This document shows, piece by piece, positions 1-8,286 of a stretch of 64,000 nucleotides of DNA. The notes under the pieces were generated by a model. The model did not search any database. It was not told where the DNA came from and worked only from the letters and a program-made list of their open reading frames with translations. Source of the stretch: Pandoraea pnomenusa (GTDB lineage Bacteria; Pseudomonadota; Gammaproteobacteria; Burkholderiales; Burkholderiaceae); assembly GCF_000767615.3 (NCBI RefSeq), contig NZ_CP009553.3, positions 4,588,001 through 4,652,000 of the forward strand. The letters run 5' to 3'. The translations under genes were made by a program, and so were the position numbers. The stretch's first letter is position 1; each line of letters starts with the position of its first letter.

Positions 1-233
1 TCGGCAACGTCGTCCATCCGATGCAATGCCGGGGCGCTCCGGCTGGCGCCCTCCAGTCCATGAAACACGGTCCACCCCCTCTTTGATGAAGAGATTGCAG
101 ACTGCGCGCGCCAACATCCCGTTGCCATCGAAGCTCAACCGCAACCTTTGCGAAACGGATACCAAGGTGCCCGTCAAGGCGAGTGCTCAGTACGACGACG
201 ACACCCCGATGATCGCGTCCGTGGCGGCCACCA
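1..233. other. Stretch with no recognisable gene
   Basis: Open frames cross this stretch on both strands, but none of their translations resembles a family I know, and they run on as antisense shadows of the RidA gene. It lies beyond the terminator of the minus-strand RidA gene. I see no RNA gene or clear promoter. A gene end reaching in from the left edge cannot be excluded. Confidence 0.4.
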
Positions 234-234
234 C

Positions 235-260
235 AAAAAAAGCCGGCGAAATCGCCGGCT
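235..260 (-). terminator. Intrinsic terminator after RidA gene
   Basis: A 9-bp perfect stem (AGCCGGCGA / TCGCCGGCT, 241-260) with a 2-nt loop is followed on the minus strand by a run of T (A at 235-241 on the plus strand). It lies 56 bp after the RidA stop codon and would end the RpiR-deacylase-RidA transcript. Confidence 0.85.
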
Positions 261-315
261 TCCTCGAACCTGCGCGCGGCATCGCCACACCGGCGACACC
301 GCGCGGATCGCACGC

Positions 316-708
316 TCACGCCGCGGGCTTCTTGTACGCGACGCAATCCACCTCGACCTTGCAGTCGATGACCATGCTCGACACCACGCAGGCCCGCGCG
401 GGCGGGTGTTCGCCGAAGTACTCCTTGAACACCTTGTTGAACGACGCGAAATCACGCGGATCGTCGAGCCATACACCGACGCGCATCACGTGCTCGGTGC
501 CATAACCGGCCTCCGCGAGAATCGCCAGCATGTTGCGGATCGCCTGATGCGACTGGGCGACGATGCCGCCATCGATCACCTCGCCGTCCTGCATCGGGGT
601 CTGCCCCGAGACGAACAGAAAGCCGTCGGCTTCGGTTGCGCGTGCGAACGGCATGCGCTGGCCACCTGTGCCCTGCCCGCCTTCCACGCCATATCGTTTG
701 ATGCTCAT
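316..708 (-). CDS. RidA/YjgF family imine deaminase
   Basis: 130 aa, the usual length for RidA proteins, which hydrolyse reactive enamine/imine products released by PLP enzymes such as serine or threonine dehydratases. The conserved arginine that binds the substrate carboxylate is present (R105 in HPPARACV), along with the family sequence LFVSGQTP near residues 31-38. Two ATG codons are adjacent. The second (706-708) is chosen because AGGAG lies 5 nt before it but only 2 nt before the first. It is the last gene of a minus-strand cluster with a D-aminoacylase and an RpiR regulator, opposite a PLP deaminase. Removing the imine made by that deaminase is an attractive role but is inferred. Confidence 0.9.
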   Translation of the reverse strand: MSIKRYGVEGGQGTGGQRMPFARATEADGFLFVSGQTPMQDGEVIDGGIVAQSHQAIRNMLAILAEAGYGTEHVMRVGVWLDDPRDFASFNKVFKEYFGEHPPARACVVSSMVIDCKVEVDCVAYKKPAA

Positions 709-761
709 CATTGCTCCTTTCGACAATACGGCCGCCACACGCGTGTCGGCCGCAACATTGA

Positions 762-2252
762 TCAAAGTACCGGCTGCGGCGTGCCACGCCGCACAAAGCG
801 TCCGGCTCGCGCATGCTGCGTGGGTGCACGGTCCTGCCACGACAGTACGCCATTGACCCACACGGCGGCGATACCGTGGGCCGGCTGCATGGGGTCGGTG
901 AAGGTCGCGGCATCGGCCACGGTGTCCGGATCGAACAGGACCAGATCGGCCCAGTAGCCCTCGCGCACGAAGCCCCGCCCGGTCAGCCCGAAGCGCTCGG
1001 CCGACAATCCTGTCATTTTGTGGACGGCCTCGGCCAGCGGGAACAGTTGCTGCTCGCGGCTGTATCGGCCCAGCACGCGCGGGAATGCCCCCCACAGTCG
1101 CGGGTGCGGCAGCGGGTCATTGGGCAGACCGTCCGAGCCCACGACCGTCGCGGGGTGACGAAGAATGCGCCGCACGTCGTCCTCTTCCATGCAGTGGTAC
1201 ACCGCACCTGCCGGCTGAAGCCGTGTTGCGGCATCCATCAGACCCACACCCCACTGCGCAGCGATTTCCGCGAGCAGCTTGCCGCCCTGCTCCGGGTGCG
1301 GCTGCGACCATGTCACGAGAATGTCGAAGTCGTCGGTGACCTGCTTGAGATCGAGCGTCGACGAACTGGCCGTGTATGGATAGCAATCGCAGCCAACCGG
1401 CTGGAAGCGCCGTGCCTTGTCGAGCGCGTCGAGAATCTCGGTGCTGCGTCCCCAGTTGTCGACGCCGGCACACTTCAGGTGCGACACGACCACCGGTACG
1501 CGCGCGTGCCGTCCAATGCGGAATGCCTCGTCGAGCGCCTCCAGGATCTCGGCGAACTCGGTGCGCAGATGCGTCGCGTACAGCCCGCCCGCCTCGGCGA
1601 GCGGCTCGGCCAGCGCGAGCACCTCTTCCGTGGGGGCGGCGTTCGCATTCGCATAGGCGAGGCCCGTGGACAAGCCCAGCGCGCCGTTGGCCAGCGCTTC
1701 GCGCAACTGCGCGCGCATCCCCTCGATTTCCGCTTCCGTCGCGGGGCGGTCGAGGCGGTCCATATGATTGTTGCGCAGCGCCGTGTGACCGATGAGCGCG
1801 GCCACGTTGATCGCCGGCTGCGCCCGCTCCAGCGCTTCGACATAGGCCGCGAATGTCGGATAGCGGAAAGCGTCGGCCTCGCCGAGCAGGTTCATCGGAT
1901 CGGGCGGATCGCCCCCGAGCGTGACCGGCGCGGCGCTGATCCCGCAGTTGCCCACGACCACCGTCGTCACGCCTTGCGAGAGCTTCGGCGTCATGTCCGG
2001 GGTGCGTATCACGTTGGTATCGTCATGCGTGTGCACGTCGATAAAGCCGGGACTCAGCACCTGAGCCCGCCCCGCGATCCGCTGCGAGGCCTGCCAGCCG
2101 GCAAGCGCGCCGGCCGGCGCCACGGCATGGATGCGGCCGTCGCGCAGCGCGACATCGAAACGCTCGTCGGTGACCGGCGCGCCGGAGCCGTCGGCCAGTC
2201 GCACATCGGTGATGAGGGTGTCCACCGTGCGGTTCGCGAGGCAGTCAGTCAT
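762..2252 (-). CDS. N-acyl-D-amino-acid deacylase (D-aminoacylase)
   Basis: 496 aa, typical for this amidohydrolase-superfamily enzyme, which releases D-amino acids from N-acyl-D-amino acids with zinc. Seen: the DVHTHDD metal motif (H74, H76), the metal-ligand cysteine in GNCGIS (C103), the SHLKCAG segment, and the aspartate in GSDGLP. A small N-terminal beta domain precedes the barrel. The chosen ATG has GGGAG 7 nt upstream. The RpiR gene ends 1 nt before it, so the two are almost certainly co-transcribed, and RidA follows after 53 nt. Substrate range cannot be read from the sequence. Confidence 0.92.
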   Translation of the reverse strand: MTDCLANRTVDTLITDVRLADGSGAPVTDERFDVALRDGRIHAVAPAGALAGWQASQRIAGRAQVLSPGFIDVHTHDDTNVIRTPDMTPKLSQGVTTVVVGNCGISAAPVTLGGDPPDPMNLLGEADAFRYPTFAAYVEALERAQPAINVAALIGHTALRNNHMDRLDRPATEAEIEGMRAQLREALANGALGLSTGLAYANANAAPTEEVLALAEPLAEAGGLYATHLRTEFAEILEALDEAFRIGRHARVPVVVSHLKCAGVDNWGRSTEILDALDKARRFQPVGCDCYPYTASSSTLDLKQVTDDFDILVTWSQPHPEQGGKLLAEIAAQWGVGLMDAATRLQPAGAVYHCMEEDDVRRILRHPATVVGSDGLPNDPLPHPRLWGAFPRVLGRYSREQQLFPLAEAVHKMTGLSAERFGLTGRGFVREGYWADLVLFDPDTVADAATFTDPMQPAHGIAAVWVNGVLSWQDRAPTQHARAGRFVRRGTPQPVL

Positions 2253-2253
2253 G

Positions 2254-3147
2254 TCAGTCTCCCAGGGGCTGGCGATCGCCGCCGCCCCGATGCGTGTCCA
2301 GCACGTACTTGATGCGCCGCAACAGCGCCTGGCTCTGCGGCTTGGCGAGCAACGCCAGTTCCGTGGCCAGCACGTCCATTGCCAGCAGCATCGCGTAGCG
2401 CGACGACGACGGTTTGAAAATGAAATCCGTTTCCAGCGCGCGAATCGGCAGCACCTCGTCGGCCAGCGTCGCGAGGGGCGATGCCGTCGCCGTGACCGCG
2501 ACCACCTGCGCGCCATACTCCCGCGCGATCTCGCACGCCGACACCAGCTCCGGCGTATGGCCGCTCACCGAAAAGGCGAGCACCACGTCGTCCCGACCGA
2601 GCGTGCCGGCGACCATGCGGGCGAGCACGGCATCCTGATAGCTCGCCACCGGGCGCCCCAGCCGCACGAGCCGGTAACGGGCCTCGTCGGCCATGAGCGA
2701 CGACCCGCCCCCCATGCCGAACGCGTAGACCATGCGCGCCGACAGCAACCGCCCCGCGGCACGACGCACCACGTCTGGCTTGATGAGTCCGCGATGCACC
2801 TGGAGCGTCGTCTGAATATCGTCGGCGATCCGGTCGATGGTCTCGCCCGAGCCGTCCTGCGCGTTGGCGGCGTTCGCGCCCAGAAAGCGCTGCCCCACCA
2901 CCGCCGCCTGTGCCAGACGCAGCTTCAGGTCCCGCACATCCCGGCAGCCCATTGCCTTGGCGAAGCGGGTCACGCTGGCCTCGCTCACCCCGGCGCGCTC
3001 GGCGAGCACATTGATCGACGCCGCCGCGGCGCCGGCCACGTCTTCGAGCACCACCTGCGCGACTTTGCGCTCCGCCTGACTCAGGTGGTCGCTGCGCTCG
3101 GCAACGCGCGTCACGATATCGAAGGTTTCGGCCATATTCCGGTCCAT
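2254..3147 (-). CDS. RpiR family transcriptional regulator
   Basis: 297 aa: an N-terminal RpiR helix-turn-helix (about residues 10-90, with the recognition segment SEASVTRFAKAMG) and a C-terminal SIS sugar/phosphate-binding domain (about 125-260, with FGMGGGSS and FSVSGHTPE). It is first in the cluster with D-aminoacylase and RidA and divergent from the D-amino-acid deaminase. A perfect inverted repeat in the shared promoter region (3208-3226) is the likely operator. The start is uncertain: ATG at 3145-3147 is taken, ATG at 3133-3135 is possible, and a TTG at 3190-3192 would extend it by 15 residues. RpiR proteins usually sense sugar phosphates, but members next to D-amino-acid genes exist, so the ligand is open. 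Confidence 0.88.
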   Translation of the reverse strand: MDRNMAETFDIVTRVAERSDHLSQAERKVAQVVLEDVAGAAAASINVLAERAGVSEASVTRFAKAMGCRDVRDLKLRLAQAAVVGQRFLGANAANAQDGSGETIDRIADDIQTTLQVHRGLIKPDVVRRAAGRLLSARMVYAFGMGGGSSLMADEARYRLVRLGRPVASYQDAVLARMVAGTLGRDDVVLAFSVSGHTPELVSACEIAREYGAQVVAVTATASPLATLADEVLPIRALETDFIFKPSSSRYAMLLAMDVLATELALLAKPQSQALLRRIKYVLDTHRGGGDRQPLGD

Positions 3148-3207
3148 GCGTGCGGTCGGGCGCCCCGGCAATTCGCCGTGACGTCGGTTCAAGTCGTTTT
3201 CTCAGTT

Positions 3208-3226
3208 TTTGTTACTTTATAACAAA
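3208..3226. promoter_or_regulatory. Perfect dyad, candidate RpiR operator
   Basis: TTTGTTA and TAACAAA form a 7-bp perfect inverted repeat around CTTTA, in an AT-rich island between the divergent RpiR gene and the D-amino-acid deaminase gene. Its position fits an operator controlling both directions. The link to RpiR rests on position and symmetry only. Confidence 0.6.
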
Positions 3227-3306
3227 TTTGTCAAACCCTGGTAATTCAAAGCTATTATACGAACCATCCGGCAGACGTCGGCGCAAGGTCACGCGGAGGA
3301 TTTTCG

Positions 3307-4578
3307 ATGAATGATACAAACTATCAGCACGGCATGATCGATACCCTGAACAAGGGTCTTGGGGCGATGCCCACGCCGCTGGCGCCGTCGGCGACGGCCG
3401 GCCTCGGATGGAATCTGCTCGCCGAAGACCTGAGCCTGCCCACGGCGGTGCTTTATGAAGACAAGATCCGTCACAACCTCGCGTGGATGCAGCGATTCGT
3501 GCATGAGTACGGCGTGAAACTCGCCCCGCACGGCAAGACGACGATGGCACCGAAGCTGTTCCGTCGGCAGCTCGAGGGCGGCGCGTGGGGCATCACGCTT
3601 GCCACGGCGCAGCAAACTAATGCGGCGTACCACCACGGGGTGCGCCGGGTGCTCATGGCGAACCAGCTGGTCGGCAAGCGCAACATGGCGTTAATCGCCG
3701 ACTTGCTGAAAGATCCCGATTTCGAATTCTTCTGCCTGGTGGACTCGGCAGAGGCCGTGGTGCATCTAGGCACCTTCTTCCGGGCGCGCGGCCAGTCGAT
3801 TCAGGTGCTCATCGAGTTGGGCGTGACGGGCGGACGCACCGGCGTGCGCGACGACGCACAGCAACGCGCCGTGCTCGACGCCCTCGCCCGCTACCCGGAC
3901 GCCGTCAAGCTCGCGGGCGTGGAAGTCTACGAGGGCGTGCTGAGTACCGAGTCGGACATTCGCGCGTTCCTCCAACGTGCCGTGAGCACCACGCGCGAGC
4001 TGGTCGCGGCGGGTCGCATCGAGCGCACGCCTGCGGTGCTCTCGGGCGCCGGGTCGGCATGGTACGACGTGGTGGCCGACGAGTTCGCGCACAAGGACGT
4101 CGGGGCAGCGCTCGACGTCGTGCTGCGCCCCGGCTGCTACCTTACGCACGACGTGGGCATCTACAAGGCAGCGCAGGCGCAGATCGCCACGCGCAATCCC
4201 ATCGCAAGGCAGATGCGCTCGCAGTTGCAACCGGCGCTCCAGCTCTGGGCCTACGTGCAATCGATTCCGGAACCGGAGCGGGCGATCATCGCGCTGGGCA
4301 AGCGCGACGCCGCATTCGATGCGGGCATGCCCGAACCGGCGCAACAGTTTCGTCCCGGCGAGGACAAGACACCGAAGGCGACGCCGGCGCATTGGGAAGT
4401 CACCGGCATGATGGATCAGCACGCATACCTGCGCATTGCGCCGGGCGACGACATCCGCGTGGGCGACATGATCGCGTTCGACATTTCGCACCCGTGCCTG
4501 ACGTTCGACAAATGGCGTCATCTGCCCGTGGTCGACAGCGACTACAACGTCGTTGACATCGTGCAGACATTCTTCTGA
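3307..4578 (+). CDS. D-amino-acid deaminase (D-serine dehydratase-like, DSD1 type)
   Basis: 423 aa, PLP-dependent fold-type III (alanine racemase-like barrel) followed by a D-serine dehydratase-like C-terminal domain. The PLP lysine is K77 in APHGKTTMAPK. The ISHPCLTFDKW segment holds the His and Cys that bind zinc in eukaryotic-type D-serine dehydratase. Such enzymes convert D-serine, D-threonine or related D-amino acids to 2-oxo acids plus ammonia. GGAGGA lies 6 nt before the ATG. It is divergent from the RpiR/D-aminoacylase/RidA genes, so free D-amino acids made by the deacylase could be deaminated here. D-threonine aldolase is a related possibility, but the overall sequence looks more like the deaminase group. 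Confidence 0.85.
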   Translation: MNDTNYQHGMIDTLNKGLGAMPTPLAPSATAGLGWNLLAEDLSLPTAVLYEDKIRHNLAWMQRFVHEYGVKLAPHGKTTMAPKLFRRQLEGGAWGITLATAQQTNAAYHHGVRRVLMANQLVGKRNMALIADLLKDPDFEFFCLVDSAEAVVHLGTFFRARGQSIQVLIELGVTGGRTGVRDDAQQRAVLDALARYPDAVKLAGVEVYEGVLSTESDIRAFLQRAVSTTRELVAAGRIERTPAVLSGAGSAWYDVVADEFAHKDVGAALDVVLRPGCYLTHDVGIYKAAQAQIATRNPIARQMRSQLQPALQLWAYVQSIPEPERAIIALGKRDAAFDAGMPEPAQQFRPGEDKTPKATPAHWEVTGMMDQHAYLRIAPGDDIRVGDMIAFDISHPCLTFDKWRHLPVVDSDYNVVDIVQTFF

Positions 4579-4681
4579 CCGGGGATGCGTCGCCGTGCCG
4601 ACGCCCCCCCCTCCGCAACGCCAGACAGAACCACCTTCACGACCGCCGGCATGACCTGTGCGTCGTGCTTCGACATGACAA

Positions 4682-4718
4682 AGCCCCGAAGGTCGGACTT
4701 ACGTCGAGCTTTCGGGGT
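4682..4718 (-). terminator. Weak hairpin after MarR gene
   Basis: CCCCGAA (4684-4690) and TTCGGGG (4711-4717) can pair around a 20-nt loop. On the minus strand the hairpin is followed by CTTTGTC. It lies 44 bp after the MarR stop. The T-run is poor, so termination is only possible. Confidence 0.35.
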
Positions 4719-4761
4719 GACGTTCAGACCCGGTGGCCTATTGCATGCCCGGGAAGACCGC

Positions 4762-5304
4762 TCATGCCGGATTGCGTGACGACCGTTTGCGCGCCGGTGG
4801 CGGCGGATCCGTGTTGACGGGTTCCGCAGGACTGCGTCGCGTGGCGGGCCGGGCGTCCGGCGCGGTCGATTTCGCGCGGACCACCACCGACTTGAACTGT
4901 TCCTCGAGATGGCCCAATGCGCTTTCCAGCGTCGCGATCTCGGCGGGCGTCATGCCTTCGAGCGCGTCGTCGAAGAAAGCCTGGCGACGCGGCGTGGCCT
5001 CCTCGTACACCTCGGCACCGGCGGTAGTGAGCGTGACATTGGTGAGGCGGTTGTCGTCCGGGTCGGGGGCGCGAGTGAGCCAGCCGAGCGCTTCCATGGA
5101 CTGCAACTGGCGCGTGAGCGACGCCGGGTCGAGCCGGCAATGTTCGGCCAGATACTTCTGCGAGCAGGTGCCTTGTTCGGCGAGCGTGAGAATGATTCGC
5201 CATCTCGGCAACGGGTGTCCGACCTTCGCGTCGAAGGCGAGCATCATCGCGCGATACGTCAGGCTGAGTTGCTGGATGACGTTGCGTTTCTGAGGGGTCG
5301 GCAT
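4762..5304 (-). CDS. MarR family transcriptional regulator
   Basis: 180 aa. A winged helix-turn-helix lies at about residues 30-105, with SQKYLAEHCRLDPASLTRQL as helix-turn-helix and DPDDNRLTNVTLT as the wing. A long C-terminal helix and a basic/proline-rich tail of about 30 residues follow, the tail being longer than in most MarR proteins. It begins 4 nt after the stop of the upstream DHA2 pump gene, so pump and regulator form one transcript. A dyad at 6915-6929 just before the pump gene is the expected binding site, which would give autoregulation and ligand-relieved repression of the pump. The inducer is unknown. Confidence 0.9.
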   Translation of the reverse strand: MPTPQKRNVIQQLSLTYRAMMLAFDAKVGHPLPRWRIILTLAEQGTCSQKYLAEHCRLDPASLTRQLQSMEALGWLTRAPDPDDNRLTNVTLTTAGAEVYEEATPRRQAFFDDALEGMTPAEIATLESALGHLEEQFKSVVVRAKSTAPDARPATRRSPAEPVNTDPPPPARKRSSRNPA

Positions 5305-5308
5305 GGCG

Positions 5309-6904
5309 TCACTCCGCGGGCGGCGGCGACGCCTTGGCGCCGCGCGTCAGACGAATGAGCGGCACGCGCCGCACGAACCACAGGCCGGCGAGTGCCGCGG
5401 CGAGCGACATCATCTGCCCGTTGTGAATCGCGGCGACCAGCGACGAGCGCGCCGACTCGATGAACAGGGCGCCGTTCTGGCCCATGTGGGCGAGCGTCAT
5501 GAGGAAGTCGCTTTGGGCTTGCGAGTTCACGAGGATCTGCGGATCGGTGAGTTGCCCGGTCCATTGGGTGCCATCGTTTGCGGCGAGCGCGTCCTTCACG
5601 CGGGCGGTGTAGCTGTGATTCACCAGCGTGCCGACGATGGCCGTGCCGAGCATGCCGCCGATCATGCGCAGCGACTGCATGAGCGCGGTGGCGATGCCCA
5701 GATGCGCGCGGCCGGCGACTTCCTGCGCGAAAACCGTGAGATTGGGCATCACAAAGCCGAGGCCGAGGCCGGCGATGAACATGTAGCTCGCGAGCAGCGC
5801 GTGCGAGGTGCCGCGATGGGTGGTGATGATGCCGGCACAGGCGAGCGCGAGCAGCAGGAAACCGCCGTAGAGCATCACGTTCGGATTGCGCAAGCGCGTG
5901 ATGAGGCGTCCGTTGACGATGCTGCCCACGGTGATGCAGACCACCAGCGGCGTGACCAGCAGACCGGTTTCGCGCGGCGACAGGCCGAAGCCGCCCTGCA
6001 ACATCAGGGGCGCGTAGAAGAGGATGCCGAACATCGTGAAGCCTGCGAAGACCGACAGCACGAAGAGCGGCGCGAGGCTTTTGTCGCGGAACATCTCGAA
6101 CGGCAGGATCGGGTGAGACGTTCGCTTCTCCCACGCGTAGAGCACGTAGGACGCGACCACGAACACGACGAGCAGCGCGAGCACGCCACGCGACAGGCCG
6201 TCCGCCGGCAGCCACTCCACGAGCATTTGCAGGCTTCCGAGTGCGGCGGCGATGAGCAGGGCGCCGAGCCAGTCGAGGCTCGTCTTGCCGTGTTCGTCGG
6301 CGCGCATGTGAGGCAGGTGTCGACCGACGAACCATACGCCGAGCAGCCCGACGGGCAGGTTGACGTAGAACACCGAGCGCCAGCCGTAGGCTTCGGTGAG
6401 GAAACCGCCGAGCGACGGGCCGATGGCGTTGGCGATGCCGAACGCGGAGCTGAGCATGACCTGCCAGCGCAGGCGCACGTGCGAGTCGGGGAAGAGTTCA
6501 GGCACGCACGCGAAGGCGGTGCCGACGAGCATGCCGCCGCCAATGCCCTGCAGGGCACGTGCGATGACGAGGAACGGCATGCTGCTGGCCGCGCCGCACA
6601 GCACGGACGCGGCCGTAAATACGATGATGGCCGCCATCACGAAGCGTTTGCGGCCGTAGAAATCACCGAGCCGACCGAAGATCGGCACGGTGATGACGGA
6701 GGTCAGGAGATACGACGTTGCGACCCAGGCGTAGTACTCGAAGCCCTTGAGCTCGGCGACGATGGTCGGCAGCGCCGTGCCGACGACCGTCTGGTCGAGC
6801 GCCACCATCATCGTGCAGAAACAAAGCCCGAGCATCGCCACGAGCGACTGTCGGAAGGGCAACACCTGCCCCGCCGAGTGCGGGGTGCTGGGACTGGGAG
6901 CCAT
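5309..6904 (-). CDS. DHA2 family MFS multidrug efflux transporter
   Basis: 531 aa with about 14 predicted membrane segments, the size and layout of EmrB/QacA-type proton-coupled drug exporters. Seen: motif D1 in TM1 (ALDQTVVGTALPTI), motif A (GRLGDFYGRKR) after TM2, and an antiporter motif C region in TM5. The ATG at 6902-6904 follows an AT-rich leader containing a dyad. It is co-transcribed with the MarR gene. No EmrA-type membrane-fusion protein or outer-membrane factor lies next to it, so it probably exports into the periplasm. The substrate is not predictable. Confidence 0.9.
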   Translation of the reverse strand: MAPSPSTPHSAGQVLPFRQSLVAMLGLCFCTMMVALDQTVVGTALPTIVAELKGFEYYAWVATSYLLTSVITVPIFGRLGDFYGRKRFVMAAIIVFTAASVLCGAASSMPFLVIARALQGIGGGMLVGTAFACVPELFPDSHVRLRWQVMLSSAFGIANAIGPSLGGFLTEAYGWRSVFYVNLPVGLLGVWFVGRHLPHMRADEHGKTSLDWLGALLIAAALGSLQMLVEWLPADGLSRGVLALLVVFVVASYVLYAWEKRTSHPILPFEMFRDKSLAPLFVLSVFAGFTMFGILFYAPLMLQGGFGLSPRETGLLVTPLVVCITVGSIVNGRLITRLRNPNVMLYGGFLLLALACAGIITTHRGTSHALLASYMFIAGLGLGFVMPNLTVFAQEVAGRAHLGIATALMQSLRMIGGMLGTAIVGTLVNHSYTARVKDALAANDGTQWTGQLTDPQILVNSQAQSDFLMTLAHMGQNGALFIESARSSLVAAIHNGQMMSLAAALAGLWFVRRVPLIRLTRGAKASPPPAE

Positions 6905-6914
6905 TTTTTTGATG

Positions 6915-6929
6915 GATCAATGTTTGATC
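6915..6929. promoter_or_regulatory. Dyad operator upstream of MFS-MarR operon
   Basis: GATCAA-TGT-TTGATC is a perfect 6-bp inverted repeat 10 bp upstream of the efflux pump ATG, next to a second TGATCAGTCAAA half-site-like segment. Its size and position suit a MarR dimer. Confidence 0.6.
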
Positions 6930-7040
6930 AGTCAAAGATTTTAGCACGATCGGAGGCTCGGAGACGGGGTGGTGATACTAGTAATAAAAACGGTTACCAC
7001 GACGCGCAGTAACTACTTGAAACAATGGGATGGCCATTCC

Positions 7041-7183
7041 TGATCCGCCCCCTGCAAACAGTGCCATCCGGAGTCTAGTAAAGTTCGTTTTCGGAGAAGA
7101 AGACGAACATGAAGAAGCGATTTGCGGAACAGCAAATCATCGGGTTTCTGAAGGAAGCCGAAGCCGGTATGGCAGTCAAGTAA
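7041..7183 (+). mobile_element. Truncated IS3-family left end
   Basis: The segment starts with TGATCCGCCCCCTGCA, resembling an IS3-family (IS407-like) terminal repeat. About 68 bp inside it the orfA reading frame begins, the normal spacing for IS3 elements. Only the left end remains: no orfB, right end or flanking duplication is seen. The rest of 6905-7234, about 330 bp without an intact gene, holds the MarR dyad on the left and nothing recognised on the right of the remnant. Confidence 0.7.
7109..7183 (+). pseudogene. IS3 transposase OrfA N-terminal fragment
   Basis: 24 codons followed by TAA. The peptide begins MKKRFAEQQIIGFLKEAEAG and continues MAVK, which matches the invariant N-terminus of IS3-family OrfA proteins. 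In intact elements the frame continues for about 60 more residues with a helix-turn-helix, and here it stops at the apparent deletion point. It is non-functional. Confidence 0.8.
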
Positions 7184-7234
7184 CTATGCAGTCCGCCCGA
7201 CTCCCGCCGACGTGCGCTCGGGCCGCACCTTACC

Positions 7235-8158
7235 CTACCGATAGGCCGCCTCGCACAACTCGCGCACATGCGTGCGGAACCAGCGCTGCGCCGGATCGTG
7301 ATCGAGGCGGGGATGCCAGATCGCCGAAACATGGAAATCGGAGGCTGCCAACGGCAAGTCGAAGGGTTGCAAGCCCATGCTTGCGGCGTGATCCGGAGCG
7401 AACGCATTGCCGAGGCAGGAACGCGGGACGATCGCGAGCCAGTCGGAATGGCGCACCAGTTGCATTGCGCTCGTATACGACGGCACCACCACGGGCACGT
7501 TTCGCGGCGTTTCGGACGACGCAATCGCCAGATCGACTGGGTTTTCCGGGTCTCCCGTGCGCGAAACCATCACGTGCGCGTAATTCAACCAGCGCGCGGT
7601 GCTCACGCGTCGCATGCGCATGAGCGGGTGAGCGCTTCGGCAAATGCCGACATAGCGGTCCCGAAAGAGTCTGCGCGTGCGCACTTCGGGCGCCGACGCC
7701 CTGACGATACCGATCTCGAGATCGATCGTGCCGTCCCTGAGCGGTTGGGCATCCCAATCGGCCTTCGGTGCGAAATGAATCTGCACCCCCGGCGCCTCGC
7801 ACCGAAGGCGCGTGAGCAGTGCGGCACCGAGCAGGTCGATAAACCCTTCACCAGCGCGCACCGTGAAACGTTGCACGAGGGTGCCGGCGTCGAACCGGTG
7901 TTCGGCGCGCCCCAGCGTCGCTTCCACGTCGCGTGTCAGCGAAGGCACCCGCTGGCTCAGTTGCTCGGCGTAAGGCGTCAACACCAGCGATCGCCCCGCC
8001 TGAAGGAGCAGGCGATCCCCCGTCGCGGCACGAAGCCGGGCGAGCGTACGGCTCATGGCCGACACGCTGATCTTCAGCCGCCGAGCCGCGCCCGTGACGC
8101 TTCGTTCGCTCAGCAGCGCGTCCAGAGCTGTCAGTAGATTCAGATCGATGCGCGACAT
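7235..8158 (-). CDS. LysR family transcriptional regulator
   Basis: 307 aa from the ATG at 8156-8158. The N-terminal LysR helix-turn-helix (residues 5-60, SVTGAARRLKISVSAMSRTL) is followed by a periplasmic-binding-like effector domain. It begins MSRIDLNLLTALDALL, the NodD/LeuO-like subgroup start. A GTG at 8183-8185 would add 9 residues; neither start has a clear ribosome binding site. It is divergent from a short-chain dehydrogenase gene 128 bp away, the expected target. A dyad lies between them. Confidence 0.9.
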   Translation of the reverse strand: MSRIDLNLLTALDALLSERSVTGAARRLKISVSAMSRTLARLRAATGDRLLLQAGRSLVLTPYAEQLSQRVPSLTRDVEATLGRAEHRFDAGTLVQRFTVRAGEGFIDLLGAALLTRLRCEAPGVQIHFAPKADWDAQPLRDGTIDLEIGIVRASAPEVRTRRLFRDRYVGICRSAHPLMRMRRVSTARWLNYAHVMVSRTGDPENPVDLAIASSETPRNVPVVVPSYTSAMQLVRHSDWLAIVPRSCLGNAFAPDHAASMGLQPFDLPLAASDFHVSAIWHPRLDHDPAQRWFRTHVRELCEAAYR

Positions 8159-8198
8159 TTGCGCAGCATAATCGAAATCGCACACCTATGGCGTTCGG

Positions 8199-8215
8199 TG
8201 CAACTCATAATTGCA
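8199..8215. promoter_or_regulatory. Dyad between LysR and SDR genes
   Basis: TGCAA-CTCATAA-TTGCA is a perfect 5-bp inverted repeat. A GGTGCAAC half-site at about 8197-8204 recurs at 8228-8235. Spacing and position between divergent genes suit a LysR tetramer site. Confidence 0.5.
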
Positions 8216-8286
8216 GATAAGGCGTCTGGTGCAACGTTTTCCGAGGGTAGAGAATCGATGCATTCGATCGAACGACGGAGAATCTC

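Noticed and set aside
26..505. 159-codon plus-strand open frame at the left edge
   Set aside because: It runs antisense through the terminator and the RidA gene, and its translation resembles nothing known.
5303..7012. 569-codon plus-strand open frame opposite the efflux pump
   Set aside because: Glutamate/histidine/arginine-rich antisense translation without recognisable motifs.
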